Shown: positions 40,174 through 47,840 of the stretch, piece by piece
How the letters are laid out: each line of letters opens with the position of its first letter
Position numbering within the stretch: position 1 is the stretch's first letter
Assembly: GCF_003350405.1 (NCBI RefSeq)
Contig: NZ_QQAW01000007.1
Span: forward strand, 62,001-126,000
Reading direction: 5' to 3'
Length of the DNA: 64,000 nucleotides
DNA from: Gluconacetobacter liquefaciens
Lineage (GTDB): Bacteria > Pseudomonadota > Alphaproteobacteria > Acetobacterales > Acetobacteraceae
The notes under the pieces: generated by a model
Database searches by the model: none
Told to the model about the DNA's origin: nothing
Seen by the model: the letters and a program-made list of their open reading frames with translations, nothing else
Translations under genes and position numbers: made by a program

Positions 40174-40190
40174 ATGAGAATTGTTCTCAT
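40174..40190. promoter_or_regulatory. Fur box between heme receptor and heme oxygenase
   Basis: ATGAGAA-TTG-TTCTCAT is a perfect palindrome with seven-base arms, very close to Fur operators (TGAGAA/TTCTCA or GATAAT-type). It lies immediately before the heme receptor start and about 200 bp before heme oxygenase. A related box is at 42843-42859. Confidence 0.75.
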
Positions 40191-40224
40191 CTAATGCGGG
40201 GGCGGTGTTCTGCTTGTCAACATA

Positions 40225-40245
40225 AAATGCACTTGATTCGCATTT
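40225..40245. promoter_or_regulatory. Second palindrome in the heme receptor/heme oxygenase gap
   Basis: AAATGC and GCATTT arms flank nine bases (ACTTGATTC). The layout is compatible with a weaker iron box for the heme oxygenase promoter, 150 bp before its start. The match is partial. Confidence 0.35.
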
Positions 40246-40391
40246 GCATAAACCGCAAAAAACAGGCAATCAACAATTGTCTGATGAAATGGGCACCGCG
40301 GAAAACAGACGAAACAATCTGCAAATCATTCGTTACATTCTGTCTGTTTGCGCTGCCCGACATGAATGGAAATAATCGAAGGATTCTTATC

Positions 40392-40970
40392 GTGAGCGAC
40401 CCGATCCTGACCTCACCCCTGTCATCACAACTCAAGGCGCATACGCACGCCATTCATGAGCAGTTGGACCATGCCATCATGACAGCCGGCATGTTCTCGG
40501 ATCGGCCGGGGTATCAAAATTTCGTGCTGGTCCAATATCGGTTCCATCGAGACCTGAACGCACTCTATGGCGATCCAGCTCTTGCACGCATCGTGCCCGA
40601 TCTGCCCGCACGAAACCGGTTTGCACAGTTGGTCGAAGATATGGCGGACCTGGATATTCCTCCCCCTGAAGCGACGGAAAGCCCTGTCGCCCATGATCCG
40701 TCGGAGGCGATGGGGTGGCTGTATGTGGCCGAAGGATCGAAGCTGGGGGCCGGCATTCTGACGCGCCTGGCCGAAAAGCTGGGCTTCGGCGCCTCGTTCG
40801 GCGCCCGTCACCTGCAACCCGATCCGGCGGGCCGCAGCCGCTCCTGGTCGGCTTTTCAGGAGGCGATTGATCGCGCCGGGCTGGACCCGGACCGCTGTGT
40901 CATCGGGGCCGAAAGCGGTTTTACGCGCGTAATCGACTATCTCGGCAGCGTTACGTCGGCGCGGGCCTGA
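40392..40970 (+). CDS. Heme oxygenase (biliverdin-producing)
   Basis: A 192-aa helical protein. The proximal histidine lies in LKAHTHAIHEQLDHAIM, a fit to bacterial heme oxygenases (HmuO/PigA/BphO group). The distal glycine-bearing helix is MGWLYVAEGSKLGAGIL, with GFGASFGARHLQP after it. It would open heme to biliverdin, iron and CO in the cytoplasm. GTG 40392 is chosen because GAAGGA lies eight bases upstream; an in-frame ATG at 40362 has no ribosome site. Divergent from the heme receptor with a Fur box between, it forms a heme-iron acquisition pair. Confidence 0.86.
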   Translation: MSDPILTSPLSSQLKAHTHAIHEQLDHAIMTAGMFSDRPGYQNFVLVQYRFHRDLNALYGDPALARIVPDLPARNRFAQLVEDMADLDIPPPEATESPVAHDPSEAMGWLYVAEGSKLGAGILTRLAEKLGFGASFGARHLQPDPAGRSRSWSAFQEAIDRAGLDPDRCVIGAESGFTRVIDYLGSVTSARA

Positions 40971-41168
40971 GGGGGCACCCAAGGGCCGGTGCGGAAGAGA
41001 TGGAGACCGCAGGCGGCGGCAGGCAGAGCATGACGCGGTTCTGCCGCCTGTTATAACGATAACGTATGGAGTCGCCAGCGCTTCAGGTCTATATTCCGGG
41101 CAAGATAGTCATTGACCTCTCAACCGCTCGACGGCCGAGACGGAGTGTGCCGGCAGGAGTTGTGTTGA
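40971..41168. other. Gap after heme oxygenase
   Basis: About 200 bases without a convincing gene. Around 41090-41160 there is a possible promoter region for the broken sensor gene that follows. No repeat or terminator was recognised. Confidence 0.35.
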
Positions 41169-41408
41169 ATGGCAGGACCTGCGCGTCCGTGGACCCAAAT
41201 CGTCCGATCGTCGCGAAATTGGCGCCCGTTCCGACCGGCCGAGCAGCCGCACGGGCGCGGCTTGATCCTGCTTTTTCTTGTGCTGTTTGGCGGTCTCGTC
41301 GTGATCACCCGTTTCCTCACCGAGGATAATGACGGGTTTTCGGCTTTCTGGCCTGCAAACGCGGTAATGCTGGTGGCCCTGAGCCCGACTATGCAGCCTA
41401 CCTGCTAA
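41169..41408 (+). pseudogene. N-terminal remnant of an integral-membrane sensor (MASE1-like)
   Basis: A 79-codon frame whose end encodes one complete membrane helix (GLILLFLVLFGGLVVITRFL) and then DNDGFSAFWPANAVMLVAL. The FWPANAV element is typical of MASE1-like N-terminal membrane domains of diguanylate cyclase/phosphodiesterase or histidine-kinase proteins. The frame stops right after this, where full proteins would continue with six or more helices and a signalling domain. It therefore looks like a gene truncated by deletion. Its 3' end overlaps the end of the convergent unknown gene by four bases. Confidence 0.45.
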
Positions 41409-41980
41409 ATGGCTCGTATCGGCGGCTCATCCGCCGGGCGCGCCATGACGGCGCCCAGCGACGGGATTTCGTTTTCCGTCACCTCGCGCAGCCAGTCGGC
41501 CACGGAAACCGGTTCATGCCACCATTGGCGGTCTGCCCCGCCGGTATTCCGGCGGGGCAGGATATAGCCCGCGCCAGCGAGGCAGGCCCCCAGCATGGCC
41601 AATGCGGCCATCAACCGGTCGGGAATATCCCCTTCCGGGAAGAGGGGACGCAACGCCCTCCTGAGATCGGTGACACGACCATTCTGCGCGATCTCGATGG
41701 CGTCGAGCAGATGATGTTCGACCGTGGTGACTACAGGCGCCTGGAACGGCATGATTCCAGCCAGCCCCATGGTGCCGGGCGGCATCCTGGCTGCGGCATC
41801 GGCCAACATCCGGGCGAGATAGGGATAATCCTCCGACAGCAGCGAGAGCGGCAGGCGTGCCATCGTCTCGTCGCGCGACAGGCCGCCCACCGGGCCGCCA
41901 GGCATGAAATGGCGCATTGCGTGCACCGCCAGCCGTTCGCTGCGCGAAAGAGCGTTCATGGATGTTTGCGGATGGGTCAT
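41405..41980 (-). CDS. Conserved protein of unknown function, paralog of the next gene (copy A)
   Basis: A 191-aa protein, no signal peptide, mostly helical by composition. It shares with the neighbour at 42169-42789 the N-terminal LSRSERLAVHAMRHF (there LSCSEKLAIWMIRCI). It also shares a middle VVTTVEHHLLDAIEIAQNG (there TMLTATEEGFLDATSAAQNG) and the block LRRALRPLFPEGDIPDRLMAALAMLGACLAGAGYILPRR (there VRRALRRVFPHHYVQSRFAAAVTVLAACLAGAGHWLPSRR). They therefore arose by duplication. I do not recognise the family. Its place between heme oxygenase and Fur suggests an iron-related role. Confidence 0.7.
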   Translation of the reverse strand: MTHPQTSMNALSRSERLAVHAMRHFMPGGPVGGLSRDETMARLPLSLLSEDYPYLARMLADAAARMPPGTMGLAGIMPFQAPVVTTVEHHLLDAIEIAQNGRVTDLRRALRPLFPEGDIPDRLMAALAMLGACLAGAGYILPRRNTGGADRQWWHEPVSVADWLREVTENEIPSLGAVMARPADEPPIRAI

Positions 41981-42058
41981 GATTATTTCCGATCACTGCC
42001 GTGTCGGCTCCCTTGGAGGCTTTCTGCCCGGCCTCCTGCCTTATCCCTTTATAATACT

Positions 42059-42085
42059 AGATGCAGTTGCCTCGCGTTTGCATCT
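42059..42085. promoter_or_regulatory. Palindrome upstream of unknown paralog A
   Basis: AGATGCA and TGCATCT form perfect seven-base arms around thirteen bases, 80 bp before the start of the gene at 41980 (minus). It might be an operator related to the other iron-island palindromes, but the spacing differs. Confidence 0.3.
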
Positions 42086-42168
42086 ACAAGATGGCAGGAC
42101 ACCCATGACAAAACAGGGGGAGGGCGACCGGCCGATCGCGGGTGCCCGGCCATCGACAGACCCGGTGG

Positions 42169-42789
42169 CTAATGAACGAGGCCGAGATTTTCCGGATGCG
42201 GCCAGTGATGGTGGCTCATTCCCATATCCAGTTCCTGCCAGCGTGCCATGGCGATCAAGGCGGCGGTATCCGTACCCCGTCGCGGGAGCGCATCGGCCTC
42301 ACCGGTTTGCATTTCGATCAGGCGGGGCGGCTGGGTAGCGGGGGAGGGGCGGCGGCTGGGCAGCCAGTGCCCCGCGCCGGCCAGGCATGCGGCCAGCACC
42401 GTGACGGCGGCGGCGAAGCGCGACTGCACATAATGATGCGGAAAGACCCGCCGCAACGCCCTACGGACCGCAGCCTCGTTTCCGTTCTGTGCCGCCGACG
42501 TCGCGTCCAGAAAGCCCTCTTCGGTGGCAGTCAGCATCGTCGTGCCGGGCATGCCCACGTCCAGACGGTCCATGCGCAGTCCGGCCATCCGGTTCATCGC
42601 GGCGCGAAACGCCTCCACGACCCCTTCGAGGTCGGCGTGGAACCCCACCATGAACAGGCTCCGGGCCACCGGGCGGGACGATGCGCCGGTGCAGGCGGGC
42701 ACCTCGCGCCGCGTGATGCATCGGATCATCCAGATGGCCAGCTTCTCGCTGCAGGAGAGGTCGTTCACGTAATGCCGTGCGTGGCTCAT
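42169..42789 (-). CDS. Conserved protein of unknown function, paralog of the previous gene (copy B)
   Basis: A 206-aa protein that is clearly homologous to copy A over about 140 residues (shared blocks listed there). It differs by a Pro/Thr-rich C-terminal tail with HHHWPHPENLGLVH, a small histidine cluster. ATG 42789 is chosen because AGGAG sits six bases upstream; the in-frame ATG at 42834 has none. A Fur-box-like palindrome lies 54-70 bp upstream, so iron repression is likely. No enzyme motif, signal peptide or membrane helix is evident. Function unknown. Confidence 0.72.
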   Translation of the reverse strand: MSHARHYVNDLSCSEKLAIWMIRCITRREVPACTGASSRPVARSLFMVGFHADLEGVVEAFRAAMNRMAGLRMDRLDVGMPGTTMLTATEEGFLDATSAAQNGNEAAVRRALRRVFPHHYVQSRFAAAVTVLAACLAGAGHWLPSRRPSPATQPPRLIEMQTGEADALPRRGTDTAALIAMARWQELDMGMSHHHWPHPENLGLVH

Positions 42790-42842
42790 TGGGCACTCCT
42801 GGCCGGCGACGCCGCCGATCTGTTGCTGTGTCATCGCACTAT

Positions 42843-42859
42843 ATGAGAACGATTATCAT
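42843..42859. promoter_or_regulatory. Fur box between unknown paralog B and fur
   Basis: ATGAGAA-CGA-TTATCAT has seven-base arms with one mismatch and matches the box at 40174-40190 in geometry and sequence. It lies 54-70 bp before paralog B and 100-120 bp before the Fur-family gene, in their shared divergent promoter. It could mediate repression of B and autoregulation of fur. Confidence 0.65.
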
Positions 42860-42962
42860 TTGCAAACATGAAATACGCACATCGTGATGATGTCCGCCCC
42901 ATCCAGGTGCCGCGCCAATCCATTGGACGCGATTCGCCGGATCAGGCTATGCTGGGGATGCA

Positions 42963-43400
42963 ATGAAAACAGACGACAGGCTGGACTCCCCGATCGCCGC
43001 GATGTGCCGCGAGAAGGGCATGAAACTGACCGGGCAGCGGCGCACGATCGCGCATGTCCTGTCCGAATCCGACGATCATCCCGATGTTGAGGAACTCTAT
43101 CGCCGGGCCACGGCGGTCGATCCGCATATCTCCATCGCGACAGTGTACCGGACGGTGCGGCTGTTCGAGGAGAAGGGCATCCTGCGGCGCCGCGATTTCG
43201 GCGGTGGCCGCGCGCGGTACGAGACGACCGATCATGGGGACCATTTCCACCTGATCGATGTCGACACCGGTACCGTCATGGAATTCGACGACGACGAGCT
43301 GAAAGCACTTCTGGCGGAAATCGCTGCCAGGATGGGCTACGAGGTCGCGACGACCCGTCTGGAACTCTACGGCCGCCGCAAGAAGAAAAAAGGCCGGTAA
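42963..43400 (+). CDS. fur: Fur-family transcriptional regulator
   Basis: A 145-aa winged-helix metalloregulator. It has the DNA-binding segment MKLTGQRRTIAHVLSESDDHPDVEELYRRATAVDPHISIATVYRTVRLFEEKGIL and the metal-binding HGDHFHLIDVDTGTVMEFDDDELKALLAEIAARMGY. The C-terminal CxxC zinc pair of gamma-proteobacterial Fur is missing, as is usual in alphaproteobacterial Fur/Mur, and the tail is lysine-rich (GRRKKKKGR). It could be Fur (iron) or Mur (manganese) by sequence alone; the iron/heme genes around it favour Fur. It probably represses the surrounding genes at the palindromes listed. Confidence 0.88.
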   Translation: MKTDDRLDSPIAAMCREKGMKLTGQRRTIAHVLSESDDHPDVEELYRRATAVDPHISIATVYRTVRLFEEKGILRRRDFGGGRARYETTDHGDHFHLIDVDTGTVMEFDDDELKALLAEIAARMGYEVATTRLELYGRRKKKKGR

Positions 43401-43482
43401 TCCGGCTGGCACAAGGCCGGCCGGGCTTTCGGCCCGGAACGGTCCACGCCGGATTGCCACCAGCGCGTTTTCGGTCGGATTC

Positions 43483-43707
43483 TCAGGCGTGGCCGGCGTG
43501 CTGCCGTTGCGCATCCGCGTTGGGCAGCCCTTCCAGAGTGGCGGCCTTCAGCGCATTGCGCAGCAGGCAGAGCATTCCCGGAACACAGTTGCCGCACTGC
43601 GCGCGGCATTGCCGCGCGGCATGGATTTCGGCGGGGCGCGACGCGCCCGCGCGGATGGCGGATTCGATGTCCGTATGGGACAGCGCATTGCACGAACAGA
43701 CGATCAT
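43483..43707 (-). CDS. bfd: Bacterioferritin-associated ferredoxin (Bfd)
   Basis: A 74-aa [2Fe-2S] protein with the Bfd pattern: CxC near the start (VCSCN, Cys4 and Cys6) and a second pair in QCRAQCGNCVPGMLCLL about 35 residues on. Bfd hands electrons to bacterioferritin to release stored iron and is usually made under iron limitation. ATG 43707 is chosen because the cysteine motif starts there, with GGAGC upstream; longer frames have no homology. A 17-bp palindrome lies 54-70 bp upstream. It is convergent with fur. Confidence 0.88.
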   Translation of the reverse strand: MIVCSCNALSHTDIESAIRAGASRPAEIHAARQCRAQCGNCVPGMLCLLRNALKAATLEGLPNADAQRQHAGHA

Positions 43708-43760
43708 GAAGGCTCCGCTCCCGGCGAGGTGTAAGGACGTCTTCATTCTTCGTATTGCAA

Positions 43761-43777
43761 TTGCGATGCGGTCGCAA
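43761..43777. promoter_or_regulatory. 17-bp iron-box-like palindrome between bfd and the unknown gene
   Basis: TTGCGA-TGCGG-TCGCAA has perfect six-base arms and matches the palindrome before the siderophore receptor (35229-35245). It lies in the divergent promoter of bfd and the following unknown gene and probably controls both. Confidence 0.6.
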
Positions 43778-43866
43778 TAATGATCGGAGGCCACGGGACA
43801 TCCGGCAGTTGCCCGACCGTCGATTTCCCAACCCTGTCCCGTGGAAACTCCGGCGGCATCGATGGC

Positions 43867-44883
43867 ATGCTTTCGCTGTCCGATGCCGCTGTTCTCTTTT
43901 CGCCTCATGACGGGAAGCTGTTGACGATGAGCGAGACAATCGGTTGCGACGCCTCCTGGCACCTTACGCACTCACAGCCGCCGCTACTGGTGGATTATTT
44001 CGATCCCGGCCGCGGATTCGCCGGGCAGATCAACGGGCTCGTCAGCCGGTTCCAGACGGTCCAGGCCGTGTGCCAGAGTGGCGAGGGGCCGATGCGCTTG
44101 ACCGAGCTGCGCAATGAACTGGCCTTTCATCTGGTCAAGATGTCGCGCTGGTGGGGGTTCGATTTCTGCCCGCTGGGCCTGACGGGCGTGCGGAATCCAC
44201 TCTTCATGAGCTACGTGAAAGCGCATGCGGCGCGCTCGGTCGAGGATGAGTCGCTGCTGGATCTCTTCACTGTGCAGCGTCATATGCACGGGGGCGATCC
44301 GGGTCATATCCTGGTTCTCGGCCGTGACCCGGAGAGCAGCGGCACGATGTCGATTCTCTACGGCGTCGACGGCCAGAAATCCTTTCGCTTCACGACCAGG
44401 GCCAACGGGGCCGCGATTGCGTGGTATCGCCACAGCTATCCCGATTTCGTCAGCGCGTGGCTGGCGGCGTGGACCTATCACTGCCCGGCCGGCCATGTCT
44501 GCGCGAACATGCGCGAGCATCTGGCCGCCGAACGCGAACATACCTGGGCGCGAAGCTGGCACCGCCAGCATTTCCACCGCACGGGCGGCAGCCTGATCGT
44601 CCGACTCTATCTCGATGCGATGAGCCAGCTTTCGGCATGCCAGTCCCGTTTCGGCCGGACGGAGTTCGAATCCATCGTGAATGCCATCGCCTTCAAGATC
44701 GTAAGGCACGCGGTCGAGAGGCGGATTGCCATTGCCAGCCTGCTTGCGGAAGGCAGCGCGCAGGAGATGAGCCAGCGCGTGATCGATGTCATCCGGCAGA
44801 GGGCGCGCCTGTATGTCGGCCGGTCGATTGATCCGCTCCAGCGCCCGAAACTCGAGGCGCTGCTCGATCAGTGCGTCCCGTAA
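43867..44883 (+). CDS. Unknown protein in the iron island, divergent from bfd
   Basis: A protein of about 338 aa (367 if ATG 43780 is used). I do not recognise the family. It is soluble-looking, rich in Trp and His (SRWWGFDFCPLGLTG, VQRHMHGGDPGHILVLGRDPESSGT, AWTYHCPAGHVCANMREHLAAEREHTW, SWHRQHFHRTGG). Its middle part may bind metal or heme through clustered His and Cys, but no known motif is present. ATG 43780 lies only two bases after the palindrome at 43761-43777, leaving no room for a promoter or ribosome site; ATG 43867 is therefore preferred, with low certainty. Its position opposite bfd suggests an iron-starvation function. Confidence 0.6.
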   Translation: MLSLSDAAVLFSPHDGKLLTMSETIGCDASWHLTHSQPPLLVDYFDPGRGFAGQINGLVSRFQTVQAVCQSGEGPMRLTELRNELAFHLVKMSRWWGFDFCPLGLTGVRNPLFMSYVKAHAARSVEDESLLDLFTVQRHMHGGDPGHILVLGRDPESSGTMSILYGVDGQKSFRFTTRANGAAIAWYRHSYPDFVSAWLAAWTYHCPAGHVCANMREHLAAEREHTWARSWHRQHFHRTGGSLIVRLYLDAMSQLSACQSRFGRTEFESIVNAIAFKIVRHAVERRIAIASLLAEGSAQEMSQRVIDVIRQRARLYVGRSIDPLQRPKLEALLDQCVP

Positions 44884-44938
44884 CCTTCGGGAGCCAGGGT
44901 GAAAACCCGCATGGTGTGCTCTGGTCCTGGCCGGGTCG

Positions 44939-45373
44939 TCAGACCGTCAGCGCGGCCCTGTCGGGTTCGACCCAGTGTGATCGTGCTTCGGGGCCAAACA
45001 ATGTCTCCTGCGTCCAGTGCCCGAGCAGCCAGTCGCTCCGGCCGGGCGCCCCCGCCATCAGGGCATCCAGGATCAGGCAGAGCGGTGTTTCCGCCGGATA
45101 ATGTGCGAGGAAAGCCCCTGCCGCCCGCATCGAGGCGATGGTGATCGTTTCGTGATAGCCGCTTGAAAGCGTATTGGCCGTGCCGCTTGCCTCGTTATAG
45201 GCCCGGATCAGGCCGCGCATGATCGGCAGTTCCGCCCATTCTGGCCGATGGCGAAGCAGCCACAGGGCAACGGCGAAATGGGCCGTATGCGTCCATTTCG
45301 CCTTCGGCAGGGTGCCGCTCAGAAACGCCGATACGATATCGTTGATCTCGGTATCGTCGCTGTAAGCGGGCAT
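44939..45373 (-). CDS. Conserved protein of unknown function
   Basis: A 144-aa soluble protein. Conserved-looking segments are FLSGTLPKAKWTHTAHFAVALWLLRHRPEWAELPIMRGLIRAYNE and SSGYHETITIASMRAAGAFL; the WTHxAH and GYHETIT histidine motifs suggest a metal site. Similar small proteins are common in bacteria and often annotated as hypothetical. ATG 45373 is chosen because AGAAGG sits upstream and the conserved N-terminus (DTEINDIVSAFLSG) begins just after. It follows the iron island on the other strand; no link is apparent. Confidence 0.72.
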   Translation of the reverse strand: MPAYSDDTEINDIVSAFLSGTLPKAKWTHTAHFAVALWLLRHRPEWAELPIMRGLIRAYNEASGTANTLSSGYHETITIASMRAAGAFLAHYPAETPLCLILDALMAGAPGRSDWLLGHWTQETLFGPEARSHWVEPDRAALTV

Positions 45374-45558
45374 GGCGGCGTGCCTTCTGAAAAAACCGTC
45401 TGATATGAAGACGTCGCCGCGATGGGGCGGTGTTGCCGGAGGGAGGCAAGGCGCATTCTTCCTATGCCACCACGGCAAAGAGGGGAAGGCCGGTCCATGA
45501 CCATGCACCGGGAAAAGGGGCATGCCACGACGCGGCCTTCCGGTTAAGACGCGGCCCG

Positions 45559-47649
45559 TCAGCGATGGCCGCGCACCAGTTCGTCGGCCAGCGCGGGTTC
45601 GGCGTAGACCGTGCGGAGTGCGGCGATGATGGCGCTGGTGTCGGTTGAAACCGCACGGTTGTTGCTTATGTCGTAATACAGATCGCCGGCCAGGCTCGGC
45701 AGGTTGCCGTCGAAGATCAGCCCGACCGCATGGCCCTGACGGTCAAGCACCGGCGAGCCGGAATTGCCGCCCACGATATCGTTGGTCGAGACGAAATCGA
45801 GATGGGTGGACAGGTCCAGCCGGGCTTTCGCGTCCAGCCAGCGTTTGGGCAGGGCGAAAGGCTCGCTGCCGGTGGCATGGCGATACATGCCGGCAAAATC
45901 GGTAAAGGGCGGAATGTCCGCGCCGTCCTGCCGCCAGCCCTGCACCGTTCCGAAGGAAAGGCGCGGCGAGAAGGTGGCATCGGGATAGATCGCGTCGAGC
46001 CGCCCCGCCGCCTGTGCCTGCGCGAAGCGGGCACGGGCGATGTCCCCCTCTGCCTTGTGCAACGGGGCCGACACCTCGTTGAGCATACGCTCGCGCAGCG
46101 CGTCATAGGCGGGGAAGAGCGTCCGGGCGAAGATGACCATCGGATCGGTCGCCTTGTCGATCGCCGCCTGGCCGCCATGCCACAATGCGGTGCGTACGGC
46201 AGGGTCCGCCAGCCGGGTCTCCTTCACCAGTCGCGCCGCCACGGCCTCCGGGCTGTCGGTCCCCAGCGCGGTGCGGACCAGCGGATCATCCGCGCCCAGG
46301 ATCTGACGCAGGCTCGTCAATGCCAGGGCGAAGGATGCGGTTTCCAGTTCCGGATAGACAGGCTCGCTTGCGGCAAGCTCCGTTTCGATTTCACCAAGCT
46401 GCGCGTCGTGATAGCCGGCATGCCGCTTTGCGTCGGGTTTTGCGCGTTCGCGGGCCCCTTCGACCAGCGTCATAGCGTCACTGGCCAGACCACGCAGCGC
46501 CATATGCAGCGCGAGATTGCGGGCGAACAGGTCCTTCTGCACGCCGATCGCCTTATCTACGACCGCGAAGGGCTGTCCATATTCGGCGCGGCGCGCCGGG
46601 TCCGCATCGATCCAGGCTTGCAGGGCCGCATCCTCTTTCGCCCGTTGGGCGACGATATCGCTCGATCGCAGGGCGGCTTCGGTGCCGGAATAGGATTTCA
46701 GCGCATTCTGCACGCCGAACAGCGTATCCTCGGCCTGCCGCGCATGCTCGGCGCTTTCGCGCGCGTACTGCCAGAGCATGCCCTCGCGCACCGAGAAGAT
46801 GTCGATAATGGCCGGATTGGCGATATCGCGCTGGAAGGCCAGGGCCGCGGCGGGCAGGCCGCGCTGGGTGCGGCCCGGATTGCCCGAGGTGAAGACGAGG
46901 TCTCCGGCCTTGGGGCCCTTGGGGTCGAACTGCAGGAAGGGTGTGTGGACCGGCTTGCCGTCCTCGTACACCCGCAGCATCGACAGGTCGATATCATAGC
47001 GCGGATAGTTGAAATTGTCGGGGTCGCCACCGAAGAACGCGATATCCTGTTCGGGTGCCATCACCACCCGTACATCCTTGTAGCGGCGATAGCGATAGAG
47101 CGCCGTCTGTCCGCCATGATAGAGGGCCACCATGTCGCAACGCCAATGTTCGGCATCGCCGGCGGCGCACGCCTTGGTCAACCGGCCTTCGACTTCCTGC
47201 ACGGCGGCGTTATAGGCAGCACCCTGCCGCCCCTTCGTCGCCTGCGTGACCTGGGACGACACGTCGGTGATGCCGTCCAGCCGGTCGAGTTCCATGCCGG
47301 GGCACTGGCGTTCCTCGGCGAGCGACTGCGTGTGGAACCCGTCACGGAAATAATCATGCGTCTTGTCCGACAAGGCGGACAGGCATGAATTGGCACAATG
47401 GTGATTGGTCATCACCAGGCCGTCCGCCGAGACGAACGAGGCCGAACAGCCTTCGGCCAACCGGGCCGATGATTGCACGACGTGCTGGATCCATGCCGCG
47501 TCCGGCTGAAATCCATAGTTCTTCTGCAACGCAGCTTTCGGAAGGTGGTCGAACGTCCACATGCCCTCGTCGGCGCGGGCACTGACGGAGCCCGCCAGAA
47601 GCGACAGGATCGCACCCGACAGCATCAGATAGGATTTTGCAAATGACAT
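45559..47649 (-). CDS. S46-family peptidase (dipeptidyl-peptidase 7/11 type)
   Basis: A 696-aa exported serine peptidase. The signal peptide is MSFAKSYLMLSGAILSLLAGSVSARA. The trypsin-like catalytic histidine lies in GCSASFVSADGLVMTNHHCAN and the nucleophilic serine in DIVGGNSGSPVLDRQGHAVGLIFDGN, typical of S46. The long helical insertion between barrels (about 200-550) is present. These enzymes remove dipeptides from peptides in the periplasm; Asp/Glu or hydrophobic preference cannot be read safely. It is a single gene, with the chemoreceptor gene downstream of its promoter side. Confidence 0.88.
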   Translation of the reverse strand: MSFAKSYLMLSGAILSLLAGSVSARADEGMWTFDHLPKAALQKNYGFQPDAAWIQHVVQSSARLAEGCSASFVSADGLVMTNHHCANSCLSALSDKTHDYFRDGFHTQSLAEERQCPGMELDRLDGITDVSSQVTQATKGRQGAAYNAAVQEVEGRLTKACAAGDAEHWRCDMVALYHGGQTALYRYRRYKDVRVVMAPEQDIAFFGGDPDNFNYPRYDIDLSMLRVYEDGKPVHTPFLQFDPKGPKAGDLVFTSGNPGRTQRGLPAAALAFQRDIANPAIIDIFSVREGMLWQYARESAEHARQAEDTLFGVQNALKSYSGTEAALRSSDIVAQRAKEDAALQAWIDADPARRAEYGQPFAVVDKAIGVQKDLFARNLALHMALRGLASDAMTLVEGARERAKPDAKRHAGYHDAQLGEIETELAASEPVYPELETASFALALTSLRQILGADDPLVRTALGTDSPEAVAARLVKETRLADPAVRTALWHGGQAAIDKATDPMVIFARTLFPAYDALRERMLNEVSAPLHKAEGDIARARFAQAQAAGRLDAIYPDATFSPRLSFGTVQGWRQDGADIPPFTDFAGMYRHATGSEPFALPKRWLDAKARLDLSTHLDFVSTNDIVGGNSGSPVLDRQGHAVGLIFDGNLPSLAGDLYYDISNNRAVSTDTSAIIAALRTVYAEPALADELVRGHR

Positions 47650-47840
47650 ACGCGCATCTCGTTATTGAGTTATAATATAACATTATGCACGAGTTCGTAT
47701 CGCGCGCCAACACGCGAATCCCACGGTGGGAGGCCGCCTGCCTGTCTCGGAGGTTGTTTGAGGCGTGACCCGGAATGGACGCCCGCCCCGCCGGCCGCGT
47801 CGTGCGTGGGGGCGGGCGATCCCTTCCTGTCAGGGCGTCT

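Noticed and set aside
38168-40177. Plus-strand open frame of 669 codons opposite the heme receptor
   Set aside because: Antisense to a well-supported TonB-dependent receptor; no ribosome site or recognisable domain.
43401-43482. Rho-independent terminator between fur and bfd
   Set aside because: A CCGGGC/GCCCGG hairpin is present but no T tract follows on either strand, so it was not listed.
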